NCBI RefSeq assembly: GCF_002836505.1
Contig: NZ_PJBF01000040.1
Location: forward strand, 1-64,000
Reading direction: 5' to 3'
Length of the DNA: 64,000 bases
From: Psychrobacter sp. Choline-02u-9
GTDB lineage: Bacteria; Pseudomonadota; Gammaproteobacteria; Pseudomonadales; Moraxellaceae
This document shows, one piece after another, positions 1-9,910 of this stretch. The position numbers were made by a program, and so were the translations under genes. The notes beneath the pieces were generated by a model that made no database searches, was not told the DNA's origin, and was given only the letters and a program-made list of their open reading frames with translations. Numbering within the stretch: the first letter of the stretch is position 1; the number at the start of each line of letters is the position of its first letter.

Positions 1-64
1 TGTTCACTTTACACGCTTTTTAAGGTACTATGGTGGCTTAAATTAATACCGTTAGGGATATTAT

Positions 65-1468
65 ATGATTGCAAAAAAAGCACTTGGCTTACCGCTTAAA
101 GGCTTACGTTTCGCTATCAAATCTGGTGATACGCTTGTAAAGACCGCCAGCACTCAAGTAACGCGTTTTAAAACTCGTTTCGATGAGAAAAAAGCGCAAA
201 TGGCGCTTGATGAGCAGCCTGTTGCAAAACGCAATTATGCGAAAGCTTCTGAGCAAGCGGATCTTTCTGCGCAAGAGCAAAGCATTGATATGCGTGAGTT
301 TGAATTTACCAAAGCACCAATTAACTGGATTCCAGCGGCTATTTTAGTAGCGACGCCAATTGCTGCTGCTGTGATTACGCCATGGTATCTATGGACTCAT
401 GAAGTTAGCGCTCCTGTTTGGGGTGTGTTTGGTGCCTTTATGGTATGGACAGGTATCAGTATCACGGCGGGTTACCATCGTCTGCTATCGCACCGTGCTT
501 ACAAAGCGCACCCTATTGTCAAAAACTTTTTATTGTTAGGTTCAACCTTAGCCGTACAAGGCTCAGCGTTTGATTGGGTTTCTGGACATCGTACTCACCA
601 TCGTCATGTAGATGATCGTTTGGACGATCCGTATTCAGCACAGCGTGGTTTTTGGTTCAGCCATATTGGTTGGATGCTACGCAACTACCCTAGCGGCAAG
701 TTCGACTACAAAAACATTCCTGATTTGACTAAAGATAGAGTCTTACAAATTCAGCATAAATACTACGGTCTATGGGTAGTTGCCATGAACGTTGGTATGG
801 TTGCCGCTATCGGTTGGTTGCTTGGTGATGTTTGGGGTACGTTGGTTATCGCAGGCCTACTACGTTTGGTATTGACGCATCACTTTACGTTCTTCATCAA
901 TTCGCTATGTCATATGTTTGGTACACGTCCTTATACGGATACTAATAGTGCTCGTGATAACTTTTTCTTAGCTATCTTTACGTGGGGCGAGGGTTATCAT
1001 AACTATCATCATTTCTTCCAGTATGATTATCGTAATGGCGTGAAATGGTGGCAATATGATCCAACAAAATGGTTGATTGCTGGTTTATCAAAAATCGGTT
1101 TAACGACGGATTTGCGTACTGTTGATGATACGACTATTAAGCATGCCGAAGTGCAAATGCAGTTTAAGAAAGCTCAGCAGCAAATCGATACAGCAGCAGT
1201 AAGCGGCATCGATCTTCCTCATGCGATGAAGAGCTTCCAAGACCGCATTAAGTTTGAATACGATGCATTTAAACAAACTGTCGAAGAATGGCAATCACTG
1301 AAAGCTCAAACTATTGAAATGAAAAAAATAGAATGTGCTGATCGCTTACGTGAAGTTGATGATAAGCTAAAGCATGATTATGCGAAAATTGAACAGAAAA
1401 TCCTTGAGCATAACAGCAATCTAAAAACTGCCTTCCGCTCTATTGGCGCGAATGAAAAAGCTGCTTAA
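65..1468 (+). CDS. Acyl-CoA / fatty acid delta-9 desaturase
   Basis: Membrane di-iron desaturase that introduces a cis double bond into acyl chains, controlling membrane fluidity. The three histidine boxes are visible: HRLLSH at residues 138-143, HRTHH at 175-179 and HNYHH at 312-316. Hydrophobic segments lie around residues 85-135 and 255-285. At 467 aa it is longer than a minimal stearoyl-CoA-desaturase-type enzyme: about 80 polar N-terminal residues and about 100 C-terminal residues rich in K, E and Q, probably coiled coil, flank the catalytic core. It stands alone and is followed by a strong terminator. Substrate form (acyl-CoA or phospholipid acyl chain) cannot be decided from sequence. 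Confidence 0.9.
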   Translation: MIAKKALGLPLKGLRFAIKSGDTLVKTASTQVTRFKTRFDEKKAQMALDEQPVAKRNYAKASEQADLSAQEQSIDMREFEFTKAPINWIPAAILVATPIAAAVITPWYLWTHEVSAPVWGVFGAFMVWTGISITAGYHRLLSHRAYKAHPIVKNFLLLGSTLAVQGSAFDWVSGHRTHHRHVDDRLDDPYSAQRGFWFSHIGWMLRNYPSGKFDYKNIPDLTKDRVLQIQHKYYGLWVVAMNVGMVAAIGWLLGDVWGTLVIAGLLRLVLTHHFTFFINSLCHMFGTRPYTDTNSARDNFFLAIFTWGEGYHNYHHFFQYDYRNGVKWWQYDPTKWLIAGLSKIGLTTDLRTVDDTTIKHAEVQMQFKKAQQQIDTAAVSGIDLPHAMKSFQDRIKFEYDAFKQTVEEWQSLKAQTIEMKKIECADRLREVDDKLKHDYAKIEQKILEHNSNLKTAFRSIGANEKAA

Positions 1469-1506
1469 TTAACCTCTGATTTGTTTTATAATTTTGAAGC
1501 TTCTCC

Positions 1507-1541
1507 ATCCCCCTATCCGTCCTAGATAGGGGGATTTTTTT
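1507..1541 (+). terminator. Rho-independent terminator after the desaturase gene
   Basis: An 11-bp perfect stem (1507-1517 with 1525-1535) with C5/G5 blocks is followed directly by a run of T. It lies 39 bp after the desaturase stop. Confidence 0.9.
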
Positions 1542-1788
1542 GCTTATAATTTGTCGCTTATGTCACTACAGCTACTTCTAATGACCTTATTATCATAATA
1601 GATGGTCAAGTACATTGGCTGAACCATTGCCAGCTCCAACCTAAAAGCAATAACAATCACATTCATCACATTCAATTACTTAAAGACAGATAATTTTATT
1701 TTTTGGTCAGATATTACAAGAGACGGACAGAGTGCAACGATGCCATATGAGAGCTATGCTATAGTGACATTCTCACTTTTATAATTTA
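1542..1788. other. Intergenic region before selO
   Basis: AT-rich spacer with no convincing ORF or RNA gene. It presumably holds the selO promoter, but I could not pick clear -35/-10 boxes. Confidence 0.4.
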
Positions 1789-1803
1789 ATGGAAACGGCC
1801 TGT

Positions 1804-3270
1804 ATGCGTTATCAAAACACTTACGTCAACCTAGACACGCGCCTTTATCATGAGCAGCCACCGACACCACTAGACAATCCTCGTGCCGGTCACTTCAATA
1901 GTCAAGTTGCACAGCAGTTGGGCTGGGCCGACGATGAGGATCTGATGACCAATTGGGTTGAGATATTGGGCGGTCAATACGTGCCAGCTGATTTCAAACC
2001 ATTATCGATGGCCTATGCTGGTCACCAGTTTGGACAGTGGGCTGGGCAATTGGGCGACGGACGCGGTTTGCTCATGGCACAGGTACTCGATAATGATGGA
2101 CAGCCACAAGACTTGCACCTCAAAGGCGCTGGCTTGACGCCCTACTCACGCATGGGTGATGGACGAGCAGTCTTACGTAGTACTATTCGCGAATACCTGT
2201 GCGGTCATGCATTGACCCAGCTTGGCATCCCCTCATCTAACGCATTGGGGTTTGTGGTATCTGATACGAGAGTGCGCCGTGAGCGTATCGAAGCAGGTGC
2301 AGCGTTGATGCGTGTGGCTGATAGTCATATTCGTCTCGGTCATGTCGAGTGGATTGCCAGCTTCGCCCCTGATGTACTGGGTGAGTTCACCGACTATATG
2401 ATTGACACTTATTATCCAGAGTGCCGTGATAGCGAAGCGCCTGTCTTAGCTTTTTTGACCGCAGTGGTCGAGCGTACGGCCCGTATGATTGCTGATTGGC
2501 AATTGATTGGCTTTGCTCATGGTGTGATGAATACAGATAACTTATCTATCACGGGCAGTACTTTGGACTTCGGGCCGTTTGGCTTTATGGAGCGCTTCAA
2601 TCCTGCATGGATTAATAATCATTCTGACCATACGGGTCGTTACGCTTATCAGAATCAGCCTGCTATTGGGCATTGGAATCTAAACGTTTGGCTGCCACAC
2701 TTTATGCGCCTAGAAGGCGTTACTCGTGAGACTCTTGCTGACTGCCTAGCGCCTTACGAAGCAACCTTTATGCAGCATTATCAGCAAGGTCTGTGCCGCA
2801 AGCTTGGCTTACCGCATCAAAGAGAAAGTCTCAGCTTAGCCTTTGAATGGTTGACACTATTAGAAGACAACTTGCTCGACTATACCAATAGCTTCCGCGC
2901 CCTACTCGGTTTGGTCGCACCAGCAGATTATCCTTATGAGCAAAAGCTACTGACTACCATGACCACTGAATTAAGCGATGATGCGCAGCAAGTATGGCAA
3001 GACTGGTCAGCACGTTATCTGGCGCAGATCGAGCAGCTGCCACTTGAACAGGTAGTTAACGACATGACAACCACCAATCCTGTCTATGTCCTTCGTAATA
3101 GCATGGCGCAGCGTGCAATTACTGCCGCAGAGCAAGGCCAGTTTGAAGAAGTTGATCGAGTTTTTCGTTTATTAGCCAATCCTTACAGCGTGCAAGATAT
3201 CGCTAATGATTTAGATAGCAGTGCGCCTGCGCCTGATACACCGCAGATGCCTATTAGTTGCTCATCTTAG
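1804..3270 (+). CDS. selO: Protein adenylyltransferase SelO (YdiU family pseudokinase)
   Basis: SelO enzymes have a kinase fold with inverted ATP binding and transfer AMP to Ser/Thr/Tyr of target proteins, linked to redox stress. Family signatures are visible: the GDGRG glycine-rich stretch, LKGAGLTPYSRMGDGRAVLR and the metal-site DFGPFGF. The protein ends in SCSS; in eukaryotic SelO the corresponding Cys is selenocysteine. I chose the ATG at 1804 (MRYQNTYVN, 488 aa), which matches the usual N-terminus and has a GGAAA about 10 bases upstream; an in-frame ATG at 1789 would add five residues but lacks a ribosome binding site. Single-gene unit. Confidence 0.92.
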   Translation: MRYQNTYVNLDTRLYHEQPPTPLDNPRAGHFNSQVAQQLGWADDEDLMTNWVEILGGQYVPADFKPLSMAYAGHQFGQWAGQLGDGRGLLMAQVLDNDGQPQDLHLKGAGLTPYSRMGDGRAVLRSTIREYLCGHALTQLGIPSSNALGFVVSDTRVRRERIEAGAALMRVADSHIRLGHVEWIASFAPDVLGEFTDYMIDTYYPECRDSEAPVLAFLTAVVERTARMIADWQLIGFAHGVMNTDNLSITGSTLDFGPFGFMERFNPAWINNHSDHTGRYAYQNQPAIGHWNLNVWLPHFMRLEGVTRETLADCLAPYEATFMQHYQQGLCRKLGLPHQRESLSLAFEWLTLLEDNLLDYTNSFRALLGLVAPADYPYEQKLLTTMTTELSDDAQQVWQDWSARYLAQIEQLPLEQVVNDMTTTNPVYVLRNSMAQRAITAAEQGQFEEVDRVFRLLANPYSVQDIANDLDSSAPAPDTPQMPISCSS

Positions 3271-3624
3271 TAGTTGCCCGTCTTAACACCTTTCAATTCT
3301 GTAATATTTTGAAATATTATGAAATTAAGGTTGATATCCAACTGCATTTTTTGGCATTATCAACGAGATAAATAACGAATATCATTTTATTATATTATTC
3401 GCACAATTCACCGTTGTTGACTAGGCAGTGAATTGGCAATAATGCTAGAATGAATATTTTAGCTGGTTTGCTTTTTTGACCTGATCTTTGATCGTCGACC
3501 ATGATTCTGATGGTCGTGAGTCGTTTAACGTCTTTATCCCTTTCAATTATTATCATTCAATGATCTTTGGAGGGTTAGACGTTGTTTTTTATCACCATTT
3601 AATTTATTCCAATTTATTCCAACC
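3271..3624. other. Intergenic region before maeB
   Basis: AT-rich spacer of 354 bp without an ORF. An 8-bp inverted repeat, CAATTCAC (3404-3411) with GTGAATTG (3428-3435), could be a weak operator or hairpin. I see no tRNA or other RNA gene. Confidence 0.35.
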
Positions 3625-5955
3625 ATGGCAATTATTATGAATGACGATACCACTTCGAATACGGATAACCTCAGTACAGAAAAAGAGCAGTTTGAACAAG
3701 CTGCCTTACATTACCATGAGTTTCCACGCCCAGGTAAAATTTCGGTAACCCCTACTAAGCAGCTAGCCAACCAACGTGATTTAGCACTCGCCTACTCTCC
3801 AGGTGTTGCTGTACCTTGTCTTGAGATCCAAAGAGATCCAAAACTTGCGTCTAAATACACGGCACGTAATAACCTCGTTGGTGTTATCACTAACGGTACT
3901 GCTGTATTGGGTCTGGGTAATATCGGTCCATTGGCATCGAAGCCAGTCATGGAAGGTAAAGGCGTTCTATTTAAGAAGTTCGCAGGTATCGACGTTTTTG
4001 ATATTGAAATTGCTCAAAATGATCCAGACAAATTCATCGAAGCGGTTGCCTCCCTTGAGCCTACTTTTGGTGGTATCAACCTAGAAGACATCAAAGCACC
4101 AGAATGTTTCAAAATTGAGCGCGTACTACGTGAGCGTATGAACATTCCTGTGTTCCATGATGATCAACATGGTACGTCAATCATTGTTGCCGCAGCCATG
4201 CTAAATGCTTTGTTGATCACTGGCAAAAAAATCGAAGAGATTAAAATTGTTTGTTCAGGCGCAGGCGCAGCAGCCATTTCTTGCCTAGATATTATTTGCG
4301 CGCTTGGCGTTAATAAGAACAACATTATTGTTTCAGACTCACGCGGTATCATCAGTACTAGCCGTGAAAACCTTGATGAAACCAAACAACGCTATGCTCG
4401 TGATGTTACGGCTACTTCTATCGAAGAAGTCATGGACGATGTCGATATGTTCCTAGGCCTATCAATGCCAGGTACACTATCAGAAGATATGGTTCGCCGT
4501 ATGGCAAAAGACCCTATCGTCTTTGCACTTGCCAATCCAACACCTGAAATCATGCCAGAATTGGCCCATGCGGTACGTCCAGACGTCATCATGGCAACGG
4601 GTCGTTCAGACTATCCAAACCAAGTAAACAACGCGCTATGCTTCCCGTATATCTTCCGCGGTGCATTAGATGTTGGTGCAACCACTGTTAACGAAGAGAT
4701 GAAAGTCGCCTGCGTAAAAGCAATCGCTGCGATGGCACACGTCGAAGCCACTCCAACTACCAGCGCTAGAAACATCGAAAAGATGCAGAGCTTTGGTCGT
4801 GACTACTTAATCCCAGGCCCTCTAGAACCAAATCTAATCATTGAGATCGCATCTGCTGTGGCCAAAGCAGCGATGGATTCGGGCGTTGCCACGCTACCGA
4901 TCGATGACATGCAAGCCTATCGTCAGCGTCTATCTGAGTTTGTTTATAACTCAGCGTTTGTGATGAAGCCAATCTTTGCTCGTGCTAAAGCCGATCCAAA
5001 ACGTATTGTGTACTGTGAAGGTGAAGACAACAACATCTTGCTTGCTGTACAAGTGGTCGTTGATGAGAAGCTAGCACAACCTATTTTGGTTGGTCGCCCT
5101 TCAGTTATCGAAGCCAATATCAAAAAACTGGGCCTACGTCTAAAAGCTGGCGAGAATATTACCATCGTCAACGTTGATGACGATCCTCGCTACAAAGACT
5201 ACTGGCAGGGCTACTACGAGAAGAACAAACGCCGCGGTGTAAGCATTGAGCTTGCGCGTCGTGATGTTCGCCGTAAGACGACTTTGATTGGTTCTTTGCT
5301 GGTCGAAAACGGTGCGGCAGATGGCATGGTATGTGGTACCTTTGGCCATTACCAATTGCATCTAAAATACGTTGAAAGCGTCATTGGCAAAAAACAAGGT
5401 ATGAATGATTTCTATGCGATGAATGCGGTACTCATGCAAGATCGTAATATCTTTATTGCTGATACCTATGTCCATGAAGACCCAACGGCTGAACAATTGG
5501 CTGAAATGACTGTCTTGGCAACAGATCAATTACGTCGCTTTGGTATCACGCCACGCGTTGCGCTAGTGTCTCATTCTAACTTTGGTGCTTCAGATCGTGC
5601 CAGCGCTGTCAAAATGCGTAAGGTTCATGAGCTACTAACCAATATGAATGTCGACTTTGAATTTGAAGGCGAAATGCAAGGTGATGCCGCGCTTAACGAA
5701 AATATTCGTCTAAACGATATGCCATCAAGCCCGTTAAAAGGTGCAGCGAACCTGCTTATCTTGCCAACCCTTGATGCCTCAAATATTGCTTTTAACCTGC
5801 TCAAAACAGCAACTGGCAGTGCTTCTATTGGCCCTATCCTATTAGGAACTAATAAGCCGGTACACATTTTGACGCCATCAGCGACAGCACGTGGTATTGT
5901 CAATATGACTGCACTGACCGTTACTGAAGCTCAAGACCTAGAAAACGAAAAATAG
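3625..5955 (+). CDS. maeB: NADP-dependent malic enzyme with C-terminal phosphotransacetylase-like domain
   Basis: Oxidative decarboxylation of malate to pyruvate, producing NADPH in the cytosol. The 776-aa length is that of the MaeB hybrid class. The N-terminal malic enzyme part carries [26 protein letters not shown], the metal-binding [12 protein letters not shown] and [10 protein letters not shown]; the NAD(P)-binding domain has CSGAGAAA. From about residue 440 a phosphate acetyltransferase-like domain follows ([20 protein letters not shown]), regulatory in known MaeB. The start is uncertain: ATG 3625 or 3637, neither with a clear Shine-Dalgarno. Stand-alone housekeeping gene. Confidence 0.93.
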   Translation: MAIIMNDDTTSNTDNLSTEKEQFEQAALHYHEFPRPGKISVTPTKQLANQRDLALAYSPGVAVPCLEIQRDPKLASKYTARNNLVGVITNGTAVLGLGNIGPLASKPVMEGKGVLFKKFAGIDVFDIEIAQNDPDKFIEAVASLEPTFGGINLEDIKAPECFKIERVLRERMNIPVFHDDQHGTSIIVAAAMLNALLITGKKIEEIKIVCSGAGAAAISCLDIICALGVNKNNIIVSDSRGIISTSRENLDETKQRYARDVTATSIEEVMDDVDMFLGLSMPGTLSEDMVRRMAKDPIVFALANPTPEIMPELAHAVRPDVIMATGRSDYPNQVNNALCFPYIFRGALDVGATTVNEEMKVACVKAIAAMAHVEATPTTSARNIEKMQSFGRDYLIPGPLEPNLIIEIASAVAKAAMDSGVATLPIDDMQAYRQRLSEFVYNSAFVMKPIFARAKADPKRIVYCEGEDNNILLAVQVVVDEKLAQPILVGRPSVIEANIKKLGLRLKAGENITIVNVDDDPRYKDYWQGYYEKNKRRGVSIELARRDVRRKTTLIGSLLVENGAADGMVCGTFGHYQLHLKYVESVIGKKQGMNDFYAMNAVLMQDRNIFIADTYVHEDPTAEQLAEMTVLATDQLRRFGITPRVALVSHSNFGASDRASAVKMRKVHELLTNMNVDFEFEGEMQGDAALNENIRLNDMPSSPLKGAANLLILPTLDASNIAFNLLKTATGSASIGPILLGTNKPVHILTPSATARGIVNMTALTVTEAQDLENEK

Positions 5956-5984
5956 TCATATACCATACCCAGTATGAATGCACT

Positions 5985-6092
5985 GTATCGGTTCAATATA
6001 ATTTGGATACAAGGAAGCCGAGTGAAAGTACTACAAATAGTAGACTGAGCGAGGCTGACACCCTACCAAATTTGTAGAGGATTGATTATATT
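5985..6092. repeat. Imperfect palindromic intergenic element (possible dispersed repeat)
   Basis: The left part (TTCAATATAATTTGG) and right part (CCAAATTT...GATTGATTATATT) are roughly inverted around a core with AGTAGACTGAGCGAGGCTGAC. The layout looks like a small palindromic intergenic repeat. Only one copy is in this window, so the repeat nature is inference. Confidence 0.3.
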
Positions 6093-6093
6093 A

Positions 6094-6128
6094 AGAAGGG
6101 CTCTGTCATCCATTGACAGAGCCCTTCT
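6094..6128. terminator. Strong hairpin after maeB, probable bidirectional terminator
   Basis: A perfect 15-bp stem (6094-6108 with 6114-6128) and 5-nt loop, GC-rich, but without a T tract on the + strand. Confidence 0.6.
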
Positions 6129-6140
6129 GCTATACTAAAA

Positions 6141-6178
6141 CCAGTCAATGCAACTTATAGAGCATTGGCTGGTTTTTT
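6141..6178 (+). terminator. Rho-independent terminator
   Basis: A 10-bp stem with one G-T pair (6141-6150 with 6163-6172) is followed by six T. It lies between maeB and cca. Confidence 0.75.
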
Positions 6179-6232
6179 GATTCATAAAAATTGAGCTAGT
6201 GATATAAAGCTCGATAATAACAAGAGGCTTCT

Positions 6233-7414
6233 ATGCAAATTTATCTCGTAGGCGGTGCTGTACGCGATCGACTGCTTAAACGTCCTATCAAGGACAAGGA
6301 CTTCGTCGTCGTTGGCGCTACTGTGGCAGAGATGATTGATGCAGGGTTTCAACAAGTGGGCGCTGACTTTCCTGTGTTTTTGCATCCGACCAGTCATGAA
6401 GAGTATGCATTGGCACGCACAGAGCGCAAGCAAGGCTCAGGCTACAAAGGTTTTAGCGTACATGCCAGTCCCGATGTCAGTCTAGAGGATGATTTGCGCC
6501 GTCGTGATTTAACCATCAACGCGATGGCAATCGAAGTTACCAGCTTAACCGATGATACCCCGATTAATGGACAAGTCATCGACTACTATGGCGGACTACA
6601 AGACTTAAAAAGTAAGACATTGCGTCATGTGTCCAGTGCTTTTAATGAAGACCCATTACGTGTACTTCGAACAGTACGCTTCTATAGCCGTTACTACGAT
6701 TTGGGCTTTACCATCGCGGATGACACTTTAACGCTGATGCGTCAATTGGTCGATACAGGAGAGCTGACTCATTTAAGCGCCGAGCGTATCTGGCAAGAGT
6801 CAAGCCGTGCAACTATGCAACTATCACCGCAAGTCTACTGGCAAAAACTGTTTGAAATTGGTGCACTCGCAGAGTATTTCGCGCCTTTGCATCACGCTTG
6901 GGACAATATTCAAATAAGAGAAACAGTGCAGACAGCGTTATACTTTGCAGGACAGATGCATTTAAATTTATCGCAGCGTTGGGCACTACTAATGACTAGC
7001 CTGTCTTCATCACTATTTACTAGCGAAAACTCTGATTCTACGTCTAACGTATCAACCGCTATAAAAAATATTAACGCTATCGGTAATAAAGCCAAAGTCC
7101 CAAAAGCACATACTCAGTTCGCAATTTTATTCGCTCAGCAAGCTGAAAAACTAAGCACAATAAACAGTCTAAATGCGGCTGAAAAAATCGATCTAATCCA
7201 AGCCTGCGGTGCGCATAAGGAGCCTGACAAGCTCTCTCAACTGCTAGTGTGCAGTCATGTGTTACAGCTAGCAACACAGCATCGCCAAATGATGTTAGCA
7301 CTAAACAGCTTTCACGCCATCGGTATGACTGACATTGCGCCAGACCTTAAAGGCCCGGCTATTGGTGCAGCCTTACGCCAAAGCAGGATTGAACACTTGC
7401 AAGCGCAACAATGA
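6233..7414 (+). CDS. cca: CCA-adding tRNA nucleotidyltransferase
   Basis: Adds or repairs the 3' CCA of tRNAs from CTP and ATP without a template. Class II nucleotidyltransferase motifs are clear at the N-terminus: LVGGAVRDRLL, DKDFVVVGAT (catalytic DxD-type acidic pair), YKGFSVHASPDVSLEDDLRRRDLTINAMA and DPLRVLRTVRF. 393 aa. No HD phosphohydrolase motif is visible in the C-terminal part, unlike E. coli Cca, so the extra phosphatase activities of the multifunctional form are probably absent. The stop lies 37 bp before the start of the downstream SDR gene. Confidence 0.93.
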   Translation: MQIYLVGGAVRDRLLKRPIKDKDFVVVGATVAEMIDAGFQQVGADFPVFLHPTSHEEYALARTERKQGSGYKGFSVHASPDVSLEDDLRRRDLTINAMAIEVTSLTDDTPINGQVIDYYGGLQDLKSKTLRHVSSAFNEDPLRVLRTVRFYSRYYDLGFTIADDTLTLMRQLVDTGELTHLSAERIWQESSRATMQLSPQVYWQKLFEIGALAEYFAPLHHAWDNIQIRETVQTALYFAGQMHLNLSQRWALLMTSLSSSLFTSENSDSTSNVSTAIKNINAIGNKAKVPKAHTQFAILFAQQAEKLSTINSLNAAEKIDLIQACGAHKEPDKLSQLLVCSHVLQLATQHRQMMLALNSFHAIGMTDIAPDLKGPAIGAALRQSRIEHLQAQQ

Positions 7415-7451
7415 TATAGACAAGCACCTTAGAGAAAAAAGTAATATTGCT

Positions 7452-8264
7452 ATGAACCAAGAACTTAATGCCTACCAAGCAGAAAATATAAATAACCAAA
7501 CGCCAGTGATGCTTGTCACAGGTAGTGCTAGGCGCATTGGGGCAGCTATTATTAAAGCGGCTCATAGGCAAGGTTACCGCGTTATCATTCATTGTCACCG
7601 TAGTGAACAAGACGCTAATGACTTAGCTGATGATCTGAACAACATCCGTGCTAATAGTGCAAAAGTTATCGTTGCTGATTTAACGATAGTCAACGATGGA
7701 GCGGCTTTAGACAGCTTTGTTGGAAGTATTATAGAGGCGTTTGGACAGCTTGATGTACTGGTGCATAATGCCTCACGGTTTTATCCTAGCCCGCTCGGTA
7801 GTATCAATGATGCACAGTGGGATGAGTTGCTTTTGACCAATGCGAAAGCCCCTTTACTATTAAGCCAAGCCCTATTACCTTATCTAAAGCAACAACAAGG
7901 CTGTATTATCAGTTTATTGGACATACACGCACATGATAGACCGTTTAACCACTATACTGTCTATAACATGGCAAAGGCTGCGCATCGAATGATGGTACAG
8001 TCGCTAGCGCTAGAGATGGCGCCAGAAGTACGGGTCAACGGGGTTGCTCCTGGGGTCAACATTTTACCTGACCCTACTAGCGACCAAGCTATTGATAACG
8101 AGCAACAACAAAGTATCATCGACGCTATCCCTATGAGGCGCATAGGCCAACCTGATGAGATTGCTCATAGCGTACTGTATCTTGTGCAGGCAAATTATGT
8201 CACAGGAGAGATCATCACCGTGGATGGAGGCCGTAGTCTAACCATAGCTGGTGGTTACCTGTAA
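7452..8264 (+). CDS. SDR family oxidoreductase, pteridine reductase (FolM-like)
   Basis: Short-chain dehydrogenase of about 270 aa with TGSARRIGAAI cofactor motif; the RRIG form is characteristic of pteridine/dihydromonapterin reductases. NASRFYPSPLG and the catalytic YNMAK (YxxxK) follow, with a VNGVAPG and a C-terminal TGEIITVDGG signature. Expected role: NADPH-dependent reduction of dihydropterins in folate/monapterin metabolism; the exact substrate is inference. The frame is open back to 7335 inside cca, but I prefer ATG 7452 (MNQELNAYQ), which avoids the overlap. It is the last chromosomal gene before the tRNA at the island junction. Confidence 0.75.
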   Translation: MNQELNAYQAENINNQTPVMLVTGSARRIGAAIIKAAHRQGYRVIIHCHRSEQDANDLADDLNNIRANSAKVIVADLTIVNDGAALDSFVGSIIEAFGQLDVLVHNASRFYPSPLGSINDAQWDELLLTNAKAPLLLSQALLPYLKQQQGCIISLLDIHAHDRPFNHYTVYNMAKAAHRMMVQSLALEMAPEVRVNGVAPGVNILPDPTSDQAIDNEQQQSIIDAIPMRRIGQPDEIAHSVLYLVQANYVTGEIITVDGGRSLTIAGGYL

Positions 8265-8359
8265 TACAAAAATATGGTTCAATAAAAAATATCTTGATTA
8301 CTGCCTATCTTTTACTTGAAAAATTAAAAAAATCAGGTATCATTGTGCGTCTAACGTTA

Positions 8360-8436
8360 GGGCCCATAGCTCAGTTGGTTAGAGCAGAGGACTCATAATC
8401 CTTTGGTCGTAGGTTCAAGTCCTACTGGGCCCACCA
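8360..8436 (+). tRNA. tRNA-Ile(CAU), the island integration site
   Basis: A 77-nt cloverleaf: acceptor GGGCCCA pairs with TGGGCCC, followed by encoded CCA. The anticodon loop CTCATAA gives anticodon CAT; the sequence resembles the lysidine-modified tRNA-Ile2 rather than tRNA-Met. The 3' 49 nt are repeated exactly at 59939-59987. Confidence 0.93.
8388..8436 (+). repeat. attL: 49-bp direct repeat, 3' half of tRNA-Ile
   Basis: Positions 8388-8436 are identical to 59939-59987, covering the anticodon stem-loop to the CCA end. The base before and the base after the repeat differ between the copies, so the boundaries are exact. The integrase gene at 8608 lies just inside, as expected for a tRNA-targeting island. 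Confidence 0.93.
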
Positions 8437-8441
8437 AATTC

Positions 8442-8477
8442 AAACCCTTACAGTCATTGACTTGTAAGGGTTTTTTA
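8442..8477 (+). terminator. Terminator downstream of tRNA-Ile
   Basis: A 10-bp stem (8442-8451 with 8464-8473) of AAACCCTTAC type followed by a T run. It lies inside the island, right after attL. Confidence 0.8.
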
Positions 8478-8516
8478 TTGTCTAAATTTCATGCAAGTGC
8501 ACTGATATAATTAATT

Positions 8517-8541
8517 TTTTGATACTATCTTGATACTTTGA
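8517..8541 (+). promoter_or_regulatory. Putative integrase arm-type site, left end
   Basis: A 25-bp segment containing two direct TTGATACT copies. It matches 59782-59806 near the right end at 23 of 25 positions. It sits 81 bp inside attL and just upstream of the integrase gene. Position and duplication at both ends suggest integrase arm binding; inference. Confidence 0.5.
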
Positions 8542-8607
8542 CCCTTGTAGTAATTAAAGTATGATGACTACTAATACTATGGTTATATACTGCTGCATGG
8601 GTGATAT

Positions 8608-9879
8608 ATGAAAGTTAAACTTACCAAAAAATTTATTGATTCAATAGACTATACCGCTAAAGGTACTGATATCTATATGGATGATGTATTAACTGGATTT
8701 GCGCTACGTGTCGGTAAGCAGTCTAAACGCTATACATTGCATAAGCGCATCAATGGAAAGCTGTATAGAGACGAAGTAGAAGAAACGCATTTAATTACAC
8801 TAACCGAAGCACGTGAAAAAGCAAGCATAATGATGGCTAACATCAAAAAAGGCATGCATGTTTATGACGGGCTTCATGAGAACCTAGAAGATCCGAAAGA
8901 TAAGACCAATAATGTGCCAACACTGCAAGAAGCTTATGACTACTTTAAATCAACGAAGACTGGCTTAGCTGAAGGCACTATTACCACTTATGACCGTCAA
9001 ATACTACATAAGCTAAAAGTCTGGCTAAATATCTCTCTAAATGATATTACTAAGTCAATGATAAGTGATAAACATAAGGAGATAAGCAAGCATAGCGAAG
9101 CTCAGGCTAATGCAACGATGAGAGCTCTGCGATCAGTTTGGAATTATTGCCGTGATAGCTTTTTAGATGATGACGAAGACTTTTTAATAAAAGAGCAACC
9201 TATACGTATACTCAATGCTAAAAAAGACTGGAATAGAATTAAACCACGTACCAAACATATTGAAGAAGAATATATAGGTATGTATCTTAAAACGCTTTTA
9301 AATTATGTTGATAGAAGCTCACACATGCAAGCGCCCCATAGCAATAATGCACGAGATATCATGCTATTTTTTATGTTTACTGGTGTGCGTTTAAACGAAG
9401 CGCAGTCTTTAAAGTGGTCTGACATCGACCTTAAAGCTGGCAGGATAATATTCAAAGATACAAAAAACGGTTCTGATTATCATATGCCTACTAGTAATAT
9501 TTTACAGGCCCTACTCGAAGAAAGGTGGAGAATGAGTTCTGGTAAGCAATGGGTATTTCCAAGTGACTTGCAAGCCAGCGATGATCATATAAAAGACTTA
9601 AGTGGTAGTTACAAGGCCATAGGTAATCAAGCAAACCTATATATTACTCCACATGATCTGCGTCGTACTTTCGGAACGGTAGCCAATAGCTTAAATATCA
9701 GCTATCCAGTCCTTAAACGCTTGCTCAATCATCGTGAAGCTAAATCAAGCGATGATGTTACCCTACAGTATGTTCAAGTGTCACAGCGGCAACTAAGAGA
9801 CGCTTTAAACTCAATAGAGTCCTTTTATTGTCAGCATGCTAGCTTGACACAAGCTGAAATAATCAGTAAATATTACTAA
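8608..9879 (+). CDS. Tyrosine-type site-specific integrase
   Basis: 423-aa phage/island integrase expected to recombine the tRNA-Ile att sites. The N-terminal arm-binding region contains DVLTGFALRVGKQSKRYTLH, like other integrases of tRNA islands. The catalytic domain shows Arg in FTGVRLNEAQSLKWSDID, the HDLRR box (HxxR), a histidine in LNHRE and the nucleophile Tyr in TLQYVQVS, so it looks intact. It lies next to attL and reads into the island, with the defence genes 31 bp further on in the same direction. Confidence 0.92.
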   Translation: MKVKLTKKFIDSIDYTAKGTDIYMDDVLTGFALRVGKQSKRYTLHKRINGKLYRDEVEETHLITLTEAREKASIMMANIKKGMHVYDGLHENLEDPKDKTNNVPTLQEAYDYFKSTKTGLAEGTITTYDRQILHKLKVWLNISLNDITKSMISDKHKEISKHSEAQANATMRALRSVWNYCRDSFLDDDEDFLIKEQPIRILNAKKDWNRIKPRTKHIEEEYIGMYLKTLLNYVDRSSHMQAPHSNNARDIMLFFMFTGVRLNEAQSLKWSDIDLKAGRIIFKDTKNGSDYHMPTSNILQALLEERWRMSSGKQWVFPSDLQASDDHIKDLSGSYKAIGNQANLYITPHDLRRTFGTVANSLNISYPVLKRLLNHREAKSSDDVTLQYVQVSQRQLRDALNSIESFYCQHASLTQAEIISKYY

Positions 9880-9910
9880 CCTACTAAAATTCCAAGAAGA
9901 GTTCTTTAAA

